Positions 53,960 to 64,000 of a DNA stretch of 64,000 nt are shown piece by piece. The position numbers and the translations under genes are program-made. Source of the stretch: Xenorhabdus anantnagensis (GTDB lineage Bacteria; Pseudomonadota; Gammaproteobacteria; Enterobacterales; Enterobacteriaceae); NCBI RefSeq assembly GCF_028598555.1, contig NZ_JAQRFN010000004.1, forward strand, positions 186,001 to 250,000. The letters run 5' to 3'. Position 1 is the first letter of the stretch. Each line of letters opens with the position of its first letter. The notes under the pieces are model-generated. The model was not told where the DNA came from, searched no databases, and saw nothing but the letters and a program-made list of their open reading frames with translations.

Positions 53960-56521
53960 ATGGATAAATATCGTCATTATCTTCAACAAAACATTTCTGA
54001 TAATTGGGTGTTATTTATCAAGCTAAGCTTACGCTATTTATACAGAAAATTTTTTATCTATATATTGTTAATCACATGGCTTTTGGTACATACCAATAAA
54101 GCTTATGCTGAAGAGTATTTCAATATCAATGCATTGGAAACCCACTCAGGATTTCCTAAAGATATTGATCTATCTGTTTTTACTCAAGATGATCAACAAC
54201 CACCTGGGCGTTATTGGGTAGATATCTATCTAAACCGAGAAAAAATAGATACCGGAAATATTGATTTTGTTATTGTAAACAATAAACTTTTCCCCAAACT
54301 CAAGATACAGCAGCTCAAGGAAATGGGAGTAAATATTGACTCATTCCCATTATTGCGCGATCTGCAACAGGAGACAGAACTCACTGATCTTGGTCAGTAT
54401 ATTCCATCCGCATCGTCTTCTTTTGATTTTAAGCACCAACGGTTAAATATCAGTATTCCACAAGCTGCATTGAACTACCAAACCAGAGACTATGTTCCAC
54501 CTCACTTATGGGAGCAGGGATTAACCTCTTTGTTGGTTAATTATAATTACAGTGGTTCTATGACTTGGCAGGATAATTCTTCTGGTTCGACGACGAATCA
54601 TTTTTTTAATCTCAGAGCAGGTGCGAACTGGGATGCATGGCGTTTACGGAATTATTCTACCTATAGCAGTCAGAATAAAAAATGGCAAAGCCTCAATACT
54701 TATCTCCAACGAGATATACATGCATTAAAAAGCCAGTTGACACTAGGAGATAGTTATACACTTTCCCCTATTTTTGATAGCTTCCAATTTCGTGGAATAC
54801 AGTTAGCTTCTGATGACAGTATGTTGCCTGATAGCATAAAAGGTTTCGCTCCGACAATTAGGGGAATTGCACAAAGTAATGCCCAAGTAACCATTAAACA
54901 AAATGGTTACATTATTTATGAAACCTATGTTTCTCCCGGGCCTTTCATTATTAACGATCTCTATCCAACCATCGCCACTGGCGATCTAGAAGTCATTGTC
55001 AAAGAAGCCGATGGAAAAGAACATCGTTCTGTGCAAACCTTTTCTACTGTACCTATTATGTTAAGGGAGAATGGCCTGCGTCATTCGCTGACTCTGGGAA
55101 AATATCACTCTAATTCTCAGCGTGGCAAAGAACCTTATTTTATGCAGGGTACGGTGATTTATGGTATTTCCAACCGTGTTACAGCATATGGTGGAACAAC
55201 CTTCGCAAAGGACTATCAATCTATCGCTTTGGGGACAGGTTACAACCTTTCTGATTGGGGTTCTTTGTCCTTTGATGCAACTTATGCCAAAACTAATTTT
55301 ATTTCTAACTTCAGTGGTTATGGGCAATCCTATCGTTTCCAATATGCCAAAGATATTTCTAAAACCAGCACTAACGTTACCTTAATGGGTTATCGTTATT
55401 CAACTCAAAATTTTTACGATTTCAAAGAAGCCAATGAATTAGATACAATTAATAATGGTCATTATAACGCCAATAAACGAAGTAAATTACAACTACACAT
55501 CAACCAAAACCTGGGTGATTGGGGCAGCGTTTATATATCTGCTTTTCAACAAGATTATTGGTATCAAAAAGGTTATGAGAGGAATATCAGTGCTGGCTAT
55601 GGTACGAATTACAATTCCATTAATTATAATCTGAACTATTCATACAGTGCCCTTCCCGGTTCAAATCGCAATGAGCAGATTGTATCATTCAGCATTCAAA
55701 TCCCTCTTGAGCACTGGCTAAAAAACAACTGGACAAGCTATAACATGACCAGTAGTAAAAATAGTGATACTTCTCATCAGCTCAGTTTAAATGGTAGCGC
55801 TCTTGAAGATAACAGCCTGATTTATAACATTCAGCAAAGTTATTCCAATCACAATAAAACCAGTGGCGGAAGTATCAATGCCGAATATAAAGGAGCATTT
55901 AGTCAAATCAGCGCAGGTTACAATTATGACAAACACGCCAAGCAGCTGAATTATGGGTTAAATGGCGGGATAGTTGTCCATCCTTACGGAGTTACCCTTT
56001 CTCAATCTCTTGGTGATACGTTAGTGTTGGTGCGAGCCAATGGCGCTCAGGGAATTAAAGTACAAAACCATACCGGCATTAAAACTGACCGGAAGGGTTA
56101 TGCCATTGTGCCTTATGTCAGCAGCTATCGAAAAAACCGTATTTCTCTGGATACACATTCAATGGGCAATAATGTTGATATTGATATCAACACACAAACC
56201 ATTATCCCAACCCGCGGTTCACTAAGTCTGGCTAATTTCCAGACTCGCATCGGGCATCGTGTTTTGTTAACGCTTTCTCACAATGGTAAAGAGGTTCCAT
56301 TTGGTGCAATAGCAACATTAGAGCAGAAAAATAATATAGATGAACCCAATAGCGCTATTGTCAGCAATGATGGGCAGGTTTATCTCAGTGGAATTCCCAA
56401 ATCTGGCAACATATGGGTGAAGTGGGGGCATAAAGAAATACAAGAGTGCCGTGTCAATTATCGACTATCTGATGAAGAACCTGCGTCAGGTTTGTATATG
56501 GTTGAAACCTCTTGCGAATAA
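53960..56521 (+). CDS. Fimbrial outer-membrane usher
   Basis: 853 residues. An unusually long N-terminal leader (about 30 residues) precedes the hydrophobic signal core IYILLITWLLVHTNKAYA. The N-terminal chaperone-binding domain (EEYFNINALETHSGFPKDID), the 24-strand pore with plug (GFAPTIRGIAQSNAQVTIKQ then NGYIIYE), and two C-terminal domains with the final Cys pair (ECRV...ETSCE) are all present. It assembles and exports the pilus. Its end overlaps the upstream open frame of the tip gene. Confidence 0.94.
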   Translation: MDKYRHYLQQNISDNWVLFIKLSLRYLYRKFFIYILLITWLLVHTNKAYAEEYFNINALETHSGFPKDIDLSVFTQDDQQPPGRYWVDIYLNREKIDTGNIDFVIVNNKLFPKLKIQQLKEMGVNIDSFPLLRDLQQETELTDLGQYIPSASSSFDFKHQRLNISIPQAALNYQTRDYVPPHLWEQGLTSLLVNYNYSGSMTWQDNSSGSTTNHFFNLRAGANWDAWRLRNYSTYSSQNKKWQSLNTYLQRDIHALKSQLTLGDSYTLSPIFDSFQFRGIQLASDDSMLPDSIKGFAPTIRGIAQSNAQVTIKQNGYIIYETYVSPGPFIINDLYPTIATGDLEVIVKEADGKEHRSVQTFSTVPIMLRENGLRHSLTLGKYHSNSQRGKEPYFMQGTVIYGISNRVTAYGGTTFAKDYQSIALGTGYNLSDWGSLSFDATYAKTNFISNFSGYGQSYRFQYAKDISKTSTNVTLMGYRYSTQNFYDFKEANELDTINNGHYNANKRSKLQLHINQNLGDWGSVYISAFQQDYWYQKGYERNISAGYGTNYNSINYNLNYSYSALPGSNRNEQIVSFSIQIPLEHWLKNNWTSYNMTSSKNSDTSHQLSLNGSALEDNSLIYNIQQSYSNHNKTSGGSINAEYKGAFSQISAGYNYDKHAKQLNYGLNGGIVVHPYGVTLSQSLGDTLVLVRANGAQGIKVQNHTGIKTDRKGYAIVPYVSSYRKNRISLDTHSMGNNVDIDINTQTIIPTRGSLSLANFQTRIGHRVLLTLSHNGKEVPFGAIATLEQKNNIDEPNSAIVSNDGQVYLSGIPKSGNIWVKWGHKEIQECRVNYRLSDEEPASGLYMVETSCE

Positions 56522-56574
56522 CAAGGTCGGCACATTCATTTGATATGCAATTAAAAAATAGTGGAAATTATTCT

Positions 56575-57573
56575 ATGGCCAACAAATTAAAATTATTATT
56601 GGCAAGTACATTTTTCATCGGCACGATGAGTAGCTTTGACAGTTTAGCGAATTATTATTGCCAATATCCTACGGGTTTTGTACCCGGCAGGACTCCGGTT
56701 TCTTTTGGTACAATTACGGTTCCTCGAAATCATCCTATCGGAACAACTATCAAAGAAATACGTCTGGATCAAGTGGATGAAAAAGGTAATATCGCTCTCT
56801 GTAATACTCCCACCCCCACAACTTGGGAGGCCCCCGATCTTGCACCTGCAAACTATAACTATGATGCTATTTATGAATCTGGTGTTCCGGGAGTTGGCAT
56901 CCGTATTAATACATGGGCCCCGGGTTATGGTATTGATTGGCTACCCAGAACAGCGACCAATCCAGCCATTTGTCCGCTAACGCATCAATTGCAGCGAAAA
57001 ACACAATATTGTGGTAAATCGTGGGGTTATTTAACGGTTCAATTAATCAAGATTGCGCCAATAACCGGTTCAGGCGCCGTCAGACGGATAAACCTAACTC
57101 ATGCCAAATTAGGTTACGATACTCTTGTTCACACTTTCTATTTGTCGAATACATATATCATGACCAAAGGTTGTTCTCTCAGTCAAAAGGTGGTTTCAGT
57201 TGATATGGGAGATATTAAAAAAAATGATTTCCGAGGTATTAACAGTACGGCAGGCATGCGACATTTTAATATCAAAATAGAGTGTGATGCTGATATCAAT
57301 GTTGGAGTAACTTTGGATGGAAACCCTGCAAGTTGGAATACTAAAAATATTTGGGCATTGGATTATAGTGACAACGTCACGGCAACAGGAGTCGGCTTGC
57401 AGATATTGTATCTAAATCGACCCGTATCAATGCACTCCCCGTTTGTATTTGGTTCCAGCCAGTCAGGTGGAAATATCGTAATTCCATTGCAAGCCCGTTA
57501 TGTCCAGACAGGTGCGGAAATTACACCAGGCAAAGCAAATGCCACAGCAACAATTACGTTAACTTATCAATAA
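56575..57573 (+). CDS. Fimbrial tip adhesin / minor subunit
   Basis: 332 residues from ATG 56575 (GGAA upstream; earlier in-frame starts would spoil the signal peptide). The signal peptide ends near FDSLA. It is two-domain, as in tip adhesins. An N-terminal lectin-like half (NYYCQYPTGFVPGRTPVSFG, Cys pairs) has no close relative I know. The C-terminal pilin domain (GCSLSQKVVSVDMGDIKKND to ATATITLTYQ) has the donor-strand groove and Cys pair. The receptor is unknown. Last gene of the operon; a terminator follows. Confidence 0.85.
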   Translation: MANKLKLLLASTFFIGTMSSFDSLANYYCQYPTGFVPGRTPVSFGTITVPRNHPIGTTIKEIRLDQVDEKGNIALCNTPTPTTWEAPDLAPANYNYDAIYESGVPGVGIRINTWAPGYGIDWLPRTATNPAICPLTHQLQRKTQYCGKSWGYLTVQLIKIAPITGSGAVRRINLTHAKLGYDTLVHTFYLSNTYIMTKGCSLSQKVVSVDMGDIKKNDFRGINSTAGMRHFNIKIECDADINVGVTLDGNPASWNTKNIWALDYSDNVTATGVGLQILYLNRPVSMHSPFVFGSSQSGGNIVIPLQARYVQTGAEITPGKANATATITLTYQ

Positions 57574-57583
57574 ACACTTCTTT

Positions 57584-57635
57584 CCCTCCATAACAGTAAT
57601 ATTATTGTTATGGAGGGCTATTAGTTTTCTTTTTG
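57584..57635 (+). terminator. Terminator of the fimbrial operon
   Basis: CCCTCCATAACA (57584-57595) pairs with TGTTATGGAGGG (57606-57617), 10-base loop, followed shortly by TTTTCTTTTT. Confidence 0.85.
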
Positions 57636-57690
57636 TAATGTAGAGATTTTGGTTGATGTGTGTTGGTTTTTTGTTTTTGGGGTTGGGGTT

Positions 57691-57713
57691 AAAAAGTATG
57701 TTGTAACTAATCT
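57691..57713 (+). other. Ter site (Tus binding)
   Basis: AAAAAGT followed by ATGTTGTAACTAA, with the locking G at 57696. It is read on the plus strand and blocks rightward-moving forks; it is the stronger of the two right-hand sites by sequence. Confidence 0.93.
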
Positions 57714-57724
57714 AACAATAATTG

Positions 57725-57822
57725 AAAAAAGACGGGTAATAAAAATATTATCCGCCTTTTTTCAAACAAAGTTTTTAAGTAAAAATTCGCAATTAAGGTT
57801 GTAGTCTCTCGACTACAACCTT
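57725..57822 (-). terminator. Two hairpins at the end of hrpA
   Basis: An imperfect stem with A/T runs spans 57725-57761 (AAAAAAGACGGGTAATA / TATTATCCGCCTTTTTT). A perfect 12-bp stem spans 57795-57822 (AAGGTTGTAGTC / GACTACAACCTT). The first is the better minus-strand terminator; the second lies 8 bp past the hrpA stop. Confidence 0.65.
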
Positions 57823-57829
57823 ATACATA

Positions 57830-60800
57830 TCACAATGTTATATTTTCCATTACCTGCAAAATACGCTTGTCTGATATTGGATACGCAGTACCCAGTTGTT
57901 GAGCAAACAAACTGATCCGAAGCTCTTCAATCATCCAACGAACTTCTCTTACTTCCGGCAATTGTTTCTGTTGGATTGAAAGTTTTACCAACCATTGTTG
58001 CCATTGACGCTGGATATTTTCAATCCGGATCATATGTGCCCTATCCTTATTAGAATCTATCGCCAATTTTTCCAATCGACGTTCGATTCCATTCAAATAA
58101 CGCAGAACATCAGCCAAGCGTTTCCAACCGTGGGAAGTCACAAATCCATTAAAGACCAAACCGGAAATTTGTTCTTTAATATCCGATAATGCCAGTGCAA
58201 GAGAAATATCGACCCGCCCTTTCAGACGCTTATTGATATTAAAGACCGCTGTCAGGATCTGCTCTACTTGTTTGGCAATATCAACCACTGCATCATTCAA
58301 ATCAGCGCGAACTTTATCCTGCAAACTGGAAAACGCCTGTTCACTCCATGCCGGGCCGCCATTTTCTGCAATCAACCTATCAACACCACAGGAAATACAA
58401 TCATCAATCAAATCCAACACTTTTCCATATGGATTGAAATACAGCCCCAGTTTGGATTTGTTCGGTAATTTTTCATGCAGATATTTAATCGGGGATGGAA
58501 TATTCAGTAATAGCAAGCGGCGTGTTCCTTCCCACATTGCATGCTGTTGTTCGGATTCAGTTTCGAACAATTTAATTCCAATACTATCCTTTTCATCCAC
58601 CAACGCCGGAAATGCCTTAACGGAATAGCCCCCGCGCTTCTGCTCGTAGCAATCAGGCAATTCACCAAAACTCCAGATATGTAATCCACTTTGCTCTATG
58701 CCATCGTCTGCAACCGCCGAAAGTGTTTCCTGAACTTTTCCTTTCAATTTCAGTTTCAGTGCTGACAGATCTTTCCCTTCTGCCAACGGTTTATTTTTTT
58801 CACCTGTTCTTTTCTCTCCAAGAATGCGGAATGTGATCTTTAGATGTTCAGGGACTTGTTCCAACTGCCAGTCATCACGTGACACCGTCACTCCCGTCAT
58901 GCGACGTAATTCTTTCTCAAGGCTGTCCAGTAAAGGAGCCTGAGGTTGTGTAACCCGCTCCAGAAATGCCTGCGCATAGTTAGGTGCCGGAACAAAATTA
59001 CGACGTACTGGTTTTGGTAGTGATTTAATCAATGCAACAACCAATTCATGGCGAATGCCCGGAATCTGCCAATCAAATCCTTCATCCTTGACCTGATTCA
59101 ATATCGGTAAAGGAATATGCACAGTAACGCCATCAGCATCAGTTCCCGGCTCAAATTGGTAACTCAAGCGGAATTTCAAGTTATCTTGATACCAATAATT
59201 CGGGTAATCCAATGCACTGACTTTGTTTGCATCTCCCTTGATCAACATACTCTTTTCAAAGTTGAGTAATTCCGGTTGATTTTGACTGGCAACTTTCCAC
59301 CAGCGATCAAAGTGACGTGATGAAACAACATCTCTGCCAATTCGCTGATCATAAAAACTGAACAAAATTTCATCATCCACCAGAATATCCCGTCGACGAG
59401 ATTTATGTTCCAGTTCTTCTACTTCTTCACGCAATTTCAAATTAGCACGGAAAAATGAATGGCGAGTTTGCCAGTCACCTTCTACCAAAGCATGACGGAT
59501 AAACAATTCGCGGCACAACATAGGGTCTATTAGGCTGTAATTGACCAGTCGCCCTGTCACAATTGGCAGTCCATACAAGGTAACTTTTTCTGTTGCCATC
59601 ACCGCTCCCTGAGATTTCTGCCAGTGCGGTTCACTATAGTGCTTTTTGATTAGATGGGCAGCCAATGGCTCTACCCATTCTGGTTCGATCCGTGCAGCAA
59701 TACGTCCCCACAGGCGGCTGGTTTCCACTAATTCAGCAACCATCCCCCATTTAGGTGGCTTTTTAAATAATCCGGAACCAGGAAAAACAGAAAAACGGGC
59801 ATTGCGTGCACCGGTATATTCCTGTTTATCCGTATCTTTCTGACCAATATGGGATAATAACCCTGTCAGCAAGGCAGTATGGATACTGCGATAATCGGCT
59901 TCCTGACTGTTGATCGGTAAACCAATTTCTTTCACAACTTGCCTGAGCTGAGTGTAAATATCCTGCCATTCTCTAACACGAAGATAGTTCAGATAATCTT
60001 GACGACAAATTTTGCGGAATTGAGAACTGGAAAGCGCTTTTTGCTGTTCTACCAGAAAATCCCACAATCTCAAGAAAGCGATGAAATCTGAATCCTTGTC
60101 CGCAAAACGGCGATGTTTTTCATCAGAAGCCTGTTGTTTTTCCAACGGCCTTTCCCGTGGATCTTGAATCGATAGTGCTGAAGTAATCACCATCACTTCG
60201 CGAACGCAACCATGGACCTTGGCTTCCAGTACCATGCGAGCCAGCCGGGGATCGATAGGTAACTGGGCCAATTGCCGTCCCATAGGGGTCAAGCGATAAG
60301 TCGCATCTGACAATGACTCTGGATCAATAGCTCCCAGCTCTTCCAACAGACGAACACCATCTTGAATATTGCGTTTATCCGGTGCTTCAACAAAGGGGAA
60401 TGCGCTGACATCTCCCAAACCAATAGAAGTCATTTGCAAGATAACGGAAGCCAGATTGGTACGCAGGATCTCAGGATCAGTGAATTCTGGGCGTGATAAA
60501 AAATCATCTTCCGAATAAAGGCGAATACAAATCCCGTCTGAAACACGGCCACAACGCCCTTTTCGCTGGTTGGCAGATGCCTGCGATATAGGTTCTATTG
60601 GCAAGCGTTGTACTTTGGTTCGATAGCTGTATCGGCTAATGCGAGCAAAACCTGTATCGATCACGTATTTGATGCCAGGCACAGTCAATGATGTTTCCGC
60701 CACGTTAGTTGCCAAAATAATACGACGACCAACATGAGGCTGAAAAATTCTGTTCTGTTCGCTATTAGATAATCGAGCAAAAAGTGGCAGAATTTCGGTA

Positions 60801-61744
60801 TGCAGGAAATTTTGTTTATTAAGTGCATCCGCCGTATCACGAATTTCTCGTTCACCACTCATGAACACCAGTATGTCACCTGAGCTTTCACGTCCCAATT
60901 CATCTACTGCGTCAATGATAGCTTCAAGCTGATCCCGATCATTATCATCACCAGCCACGGGACGATAGCGCACTTCAACCGGGTAAGTACGCCCAGAGAC
61001 TTCAATAATCGGTGCATTACTAAAATGGCGGGAGAAACGTTCAGGATCAATGGTGGCAGAGGTAATTATGACTTTCAGATCAGGACGCTTTGGTAGTAAT
61101 TGACGCAGGTAACCGAGAATAAAATCGATATTTAAGCTGCGTTCATGTGCTTCATCGATAATTAACGTATCGTATTGCAATAATAAACGATCTTGTTGCA
61201 ATTCTGCCAACAAAATACCGTCAGTCATCAACTTGACCAAAGTGTTTTCACTGACCTGATCATTAAAACGAACTTTATAACCGACCGTCGAGCCAAGTGC
61301 TGTTTCCAATTCATCCGCAATGCGATTGGCAACTGAACGTGCCGCCAAACGACGGGGTTGGGTATGGCCGATCAGCCCTTTGACTCCTCTTCCCAATTCA
61401 AGGCAGATTTTTGGGATCTGGGTCGTTTTACCCGAACCGGTTTCCCCGGCAATGATAACAACCTGATTATCCCTAATGGCTTTATAGATATTGTCTTTTT
61501 TCTGGCTGACCGGTAGATTTTCAGGATATTGAATCGAAGGACATGCGGCCTGACGATTTATGACTTTCTGTTTTGCAGTAGCAATATCCGCAGCAATCGA
61601 TTGTGCTACAGCCTGCAAGGAGACTTGATTCTTTATTTTTGCTGCTCCATGCAGACGTTTTCTTAAACGGAACTGATCGCGCAGCGATGTGTGATCAAGT
61701 TCAGCGAATAGTTCAGCAAATGGTACTGTCAAAGGTGATTCCAC
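57830..61744 (-). CDS. hrpA: HrpA, DEAH-box ATP-dependent RNA helicase
   Basis: 1304 residues, the normal length. RecA-like domains carry the P-loop GETGSGKT (100-107), DEAH (197-200), SAT (229-231), and QRKGRCGR of motif VI (near 395). A HA2/OB region and the long C-terminal DUF3418 extension specific to bacterial HrpA follow. It rescues stalled colliding ribosomes and processes fimbrial mRNA in E. coli. A GTG start at 61744 with AAGGATT eight bases upstream. Single gene. Confidence 0.97.
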   Translation of the reverse strand: MESPLTVPFAELFAELDHTSLRDQFRLRKRLHGAAKIKNQVSLQAVAQSIAADIATAKQKVINRQAACPSIQYPENLPVSQKKDNIYKAIRDNQVVIIAGETGSGKTTQIPKICLELGRGVKGLIGHTQPRRLAARSVANRIADELETALGSTVGYKVRFNDQVSENTLVKLMTDGILLAELQQDRLLLQYDTLIIDEAHERSLNIDFILGYLRQLLPKRPDLKVIITSATIDPERFSRHFSNAPIIEVSGRTYPVEVRYRPVAGDDNDRDQLEAIIDAVDELGRESSGDILVFMSGEREIRDTADALNKQNFLHTEILPLFARLSNSEQNRIFQPHVGRRIILATNVAETSLTVPGIKYVIDTGFARISRYSYRTKVQRLPIEPISQASANQRKGRCGRVSDGICIRLYSEDDFLSRPEFTDPEILRTNLASVILQMTSIGLGDVSAFPFVEAPDKRNIQDGVRLLEELGAIDPESLSDATYRLTPMGRQLAQLPIDPRLARMVLEAKVHGCVREVMVITSALSIQDPRERPLEKQQASDEKHRRFADKDSDFIAFLRLWDFLVEQQKALSSSQFRKICRQDYLNYLRVREWQDIYTQLRQVVKEIGLPINSQEADYRSIHTALLTGLLSHIGQKDTDKQEYTGARNARFSVFPGSGLFKKPPKWGMVAELVETSRLWGRIAARIEPEWVEPLAAHLIKKHYSEPHWQKSQGAVMATEKVTLYGLPIVTGRLVNYSLIDPMLCRELFIRHALVEGDWQTRHSFFRANLKLREEVEELEHKSRRRDILVDDEILFSFYDQRIGRDVVSSRHFDRWWKVASQNQPELLNFEKSMLIKGDANKVSALDYPNYWYQDNLKFRLSYQFEPGTDADGVTVHIPLPILNQVKDEGFDWQIPGIRHELVVALIKSLPKPVRRNFVPAPNYAQAFLERVTQPQAPLLDSLEKELRRMTGVTVSRDDWQLEQVPEHLKITFRILGEKRTGEKNKPLAEGKDLSALKLKLKGKVQETLSAVADDGIEQSGLHIWSFGELPDCYEQKRGGYSVKAFPALVDEKDSIGIKLFETESEQQHAMWEGTRRLLLLNIPSPIKYLHEKLPNKSKLGLYFNPYGKVLDLIDDCISCGVDRLIAENGGPAWSEQAFSSLQDKVRADLNDAVVDIAKQVEQILTAVFNINKRLKGRVDISLALALSDIKEQISGLVFNGFVTSHGWKRLADVLRYLNGIERRLEKLAIDSNKDRAHMIRIENIQRQWQQWLVKLSIQQKQLPEVREVRWMIEELRISLFAQQLGTAYPISDKRILQVMENITL

Positions 61745-61843
61745 GTGATAAATCCTTGTGACGTTTTTAACTGAGTAGCGCTGTCTTTGCAGGCTCAGAG
61801 GATAGTTTTTTATGATTTAACTATTAGAAGTGTAACATATCTT

Positions 61844-61975
61844 ATGCAATTCCATGTACTCCATACATATCCTTCACTTCGTCAATTTATCGCTTTATTG
61901 GCTGTAAATCCGATTCCAGTACTGGATAGTGAATGTTTCAGAATATCGCACCCAAAAGATGTTATCTGCCTGTAA
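61844..61975 (+). pseudogene. azoR: Decayed fragment of an azoR copy
   Basis: 61898-61960 aligns without gaps to azoR at 62282-62344, about two-thirds of bases matching, including TTCCAGTACT. It encodes NPIPVLDSE where AzoR has KPVPVLDGE. The 43-codon frame around it lacks the flavin-binding start and stops at 61973. It lies 0.2 kb upstream of intact azoR, so a partial tandem duplication that decayed is likely. Confidence 0.6.
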
Positions 61976-62156
61976 TGATGATGTGCTTCCTGCATTGCTT
62001 CAATGAATTTGAATGAATATCTCAAAATATTGAGCTGTTGACTGAACAACTCTCTATATAAAATATGGTGCATAAGCAATATTATCAATGAAGTTATCAG
62101 TATTTCAGCTCAATCGAGTTGCAAATAGCTAGAATTGTAAATAAATAAGGAAGTAA

Positions 62157-62798
<642 letters not shown>

Positions 62799-62858
62799 TA
62801 AAGATCATTTTAACAAAAATGTTATTTAATAAAGAAATAAGCGCGCCACATAACGCGC

Positions 62859-63179
62859 TTATTTCTGCACCCAGTTACCATTAATGCCGAGTACATATTC
62901 TCCTGAAACAGCACGGCTTACCAATTTTTCTCCCGCTATTTTTGCGACTTGCTCTGTCGTCATGTTATTTTGAGCCGCGATCTCAGCATATTTCTTTTTA
63001 CGATCATCGTTAATTTTTTTAACCATTGATTGAGCATCTTGGGTATTTTTTACTGGTGCCAAATAGCCACTGAATGTCTCCCCCACCAGCCTTTGTTGTT
63101 TTGCTTCATTCAGCGTCATGCCCACAGCAAAAGAGCTGAACAGCAAATTCAACAAAAGTATCACTCCGACTTTTTTCAT
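62859..63179 (-). CDS. ydbL: YdbL, DUF1318 periplasmic protein
   Basis: 106 residues with a signal peptide (VILLLNLLFSSFAVG) and the DUF1318 core: TLNEAKQQRLVGETFSGYLA and the basic KKINDDRKKKYAEIAAQN, ending in GNWVQK. It is the last gene of ydbH-ynbE-ydbL, 10 bp after ynbE, with AAGGGC before the ATG. The set is linked to outer-membrane phospholipid transport through its AsmA-like member YdbH; YdbL modulates that function. Confidence 0.9.
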   Translation of the reverse strand: MKKVGVILLLNLLFSSFAVGMTLNEAKQQRLVGETFSGYLAPVKNTQDAQSMVKKINDDRKKKYAEIAAQNNMTTEQVAKIAGEKLVSRAVSGEYVLGINGNWVQK

Positions 63180-63189
63180 ATTCTAGCCC

Positions 63190-63414
63190 TTAGAATAAGT
63201 TAGAGTTATTTTTAAGCATATCTTCAATTTGCCTATCGACCTTAATATGAATTTCATGCTCAATTTTTACGTTCATGTTTATATTGATAGGCTTATCCGG
63301 TGTCGCTACTTCCAGTCTGACACAACCCACCAATGCCATATTGAGTAAAGCCATACTGACCAACATCACACTCATTTTGAGTGTCGGCAACTTGCATCCA
63401 AAATTCATTGTCAT
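63190..63414 (-). CDS. ynbE: YnbE lipoprotein
   Basis: 74 residues from ATG 63414, which overlaps the ydbH stop as ATGA and has GGGAG upstream; an internal ATG would give 61 residues, the E. coli length. Lipobox LLNMALVGC precedes the conserved PDKPININMNVKIEHEIHIK. YnbE is an outer-membrane lipoprotein that pairs with the YdbH C terminus. Translational coupling with ydbH fits this. Confidence 0.9.
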   Translation of the reverse strand: MTMNFGCKLPTLKMSVMLVSMALLNMALVGCVRLEVATPDKPININMNVKIEHEIHIKVDRQIEDMLKNNSNLF

Positions 63415-64000
63415 TTATTACTCCCGTTCATTACAGATATATTTTTCTGTAACCATTCTTCCAGATTACTGCCAAAACGTAGGCTACGCCATAACTGAAA
63501 AATATTCTCCTCATGATGATAATTCAGCCTGACTTCACGTTTTTTATCTACCACGGGATTCACTCCACTAATTTCTGAATGCAGTGTCAAGATCCCTAAA
63601 TTATCGAGGGTAACATAAGCTTTTAAACGACTGATCTCCAAATAACGCAGCCAATCCATTGCCATACCTGCTGATAAGTCATTATTCCCTATAGAGTCAA
63701 CTGTATCCTTATCCAATCTCAGTGTCAGATAACCTTCATTGGATGCCCATCCTCGCGGAATAATCCAACGTTTATCATTTAATAATACAGGTAATTCACC
63801 ACTAATCCGCCCTGACATCGCCATTTGTTTAACTTTTAATACGCCAATTAACTTACTCAAATTCAGTTTATTAAACCGTAATACAGCGGCTTCTTTTTGT
63901 GGGATCTGCAATCGCTCTATATCTAATTTACCATCCAGTATATCTACATTCACATTGGTCAACTTCAATGGCTGATTACCAGTTGGCGGATAGTAGCCCA
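63411..64000 (-). CDS. ydbH: YdbH, AsmA-like inter-membrane transport protein (C-terminal part, runs off right edge)
   Basis: About 196 codons are visible and the frame stays open to the right edge. The segment is the C-terminal end of the long (about 880-residue) YdbH: LDGKLDIERLQIPQKEAAVL, LRFNKLNLSKLIGVLKV, GRISGELPVLL and GYLTLRLDKDTVDS, with repeated beta strands of the bridge-like groove. With TamB and YhdP, YdbH moves phospholipid to the outer membrane. The stop overlaps the ynbE start. Confidence 0.92.
   Translation of the reverse strand, partial: GYYPPTGNQPLKLTNVNVDILDGKLDIERLQIPQKEAAVLRFNKLNLSKLIGVLKVKQMAMSGRISGELPVLLNDKRWIIPRGWASNEGYLTLRLDKDTVDSIGNNDLSAGMAMDWLRYLEISRLKAYVTLDNLGILTLHSEISGVNPVVDKKREVRLNYHHEENIFQLWRSLRFGSNLEEWLQKNISVMNGSNK

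Overview
The window looks like the replication-terminus region of an AT-rich enterobacterium of the Morganellaceae, most like Photorhabdus or Xenorhabdus. That placement is an inference from gene content, not a search. The backbone is a set of E. coli terminus-region genes: tus, ynfM/ynfL, bioD2 (ynfK), ynfD, ynfB, ydfG, fnr-uspE, pntAB, ydgH-ydgI, hrpA, azoR and ydbH-ynbE-ydbL. Between them lie accessory genes typical of insect-associated Gammaproteobacteria: a ricin-type lectin fragment, secreted proteases, a STM2901/DUF1493 cluster, a PecS/PecM pair, a tyrosine-decarboxylase-like enzyme and a chaperone-usher fimbrial operon.

The main architectural result is an almost complete replication-termination and chromosome-dimer-resolution system. 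The tus gene lies at the left edge, with a Ter site in its own promoter. A dif-like XerCD site is at 11337-11364. Four strong Tus-binding Ter sites are present: two reading on the minus strand (1286-1308 and 9925-9947) and two on the plus strand (51766-51788 and 57691-57713). Their orientations trap forks between about 9.9 and 51.8 kb. The four FtsK-orienting KOPS octamers I found all point toward dif.

Layout: 0-7.3 kb is conserved terminus backbone, with a decayed mlc between ynfL and bioD2. 7.4-11.3 kb is an accessory patch: an unknown protein, a secreted DUF3472-like protein with three tandem modules, a Nudix hydrolase, an insertion-sequence fragment, then dif. 11.5-27.4 kb holds metabolic and efflux genes: lipoprotein, nitrilase, P1 peptidase, four transporters, aminotransferase, a copper-type TonB receptor, PecS/PecM with an FMN reductase, and several regulators. 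28-36.6 kb holds an S8 autotransporter protease, a trypsin-like protease, the STM2901/DUF1493 genes, an MFS exporter and a LysR regulator. 36.8-49.7 kb holds a LysE exporter, a PLP decarboxylase, fnr, uspE, a lone tyrosine recombinase, a Tat-exported dioxygenase-like protein, pntAB and ydgH. 50.2-64 kb holds ydgI, the fimbrial operon, hrpA, azoR with a decayed copy beside it, and the ydbH-ynbE-ydbL operon, which runs off the right edge.

I saw no rRNA or tRNA gene, CRISPR array, intact insertion sequence or prophage. Several intergenic stretches hold short coding debris, as expected for a region with recurrent gene loss.
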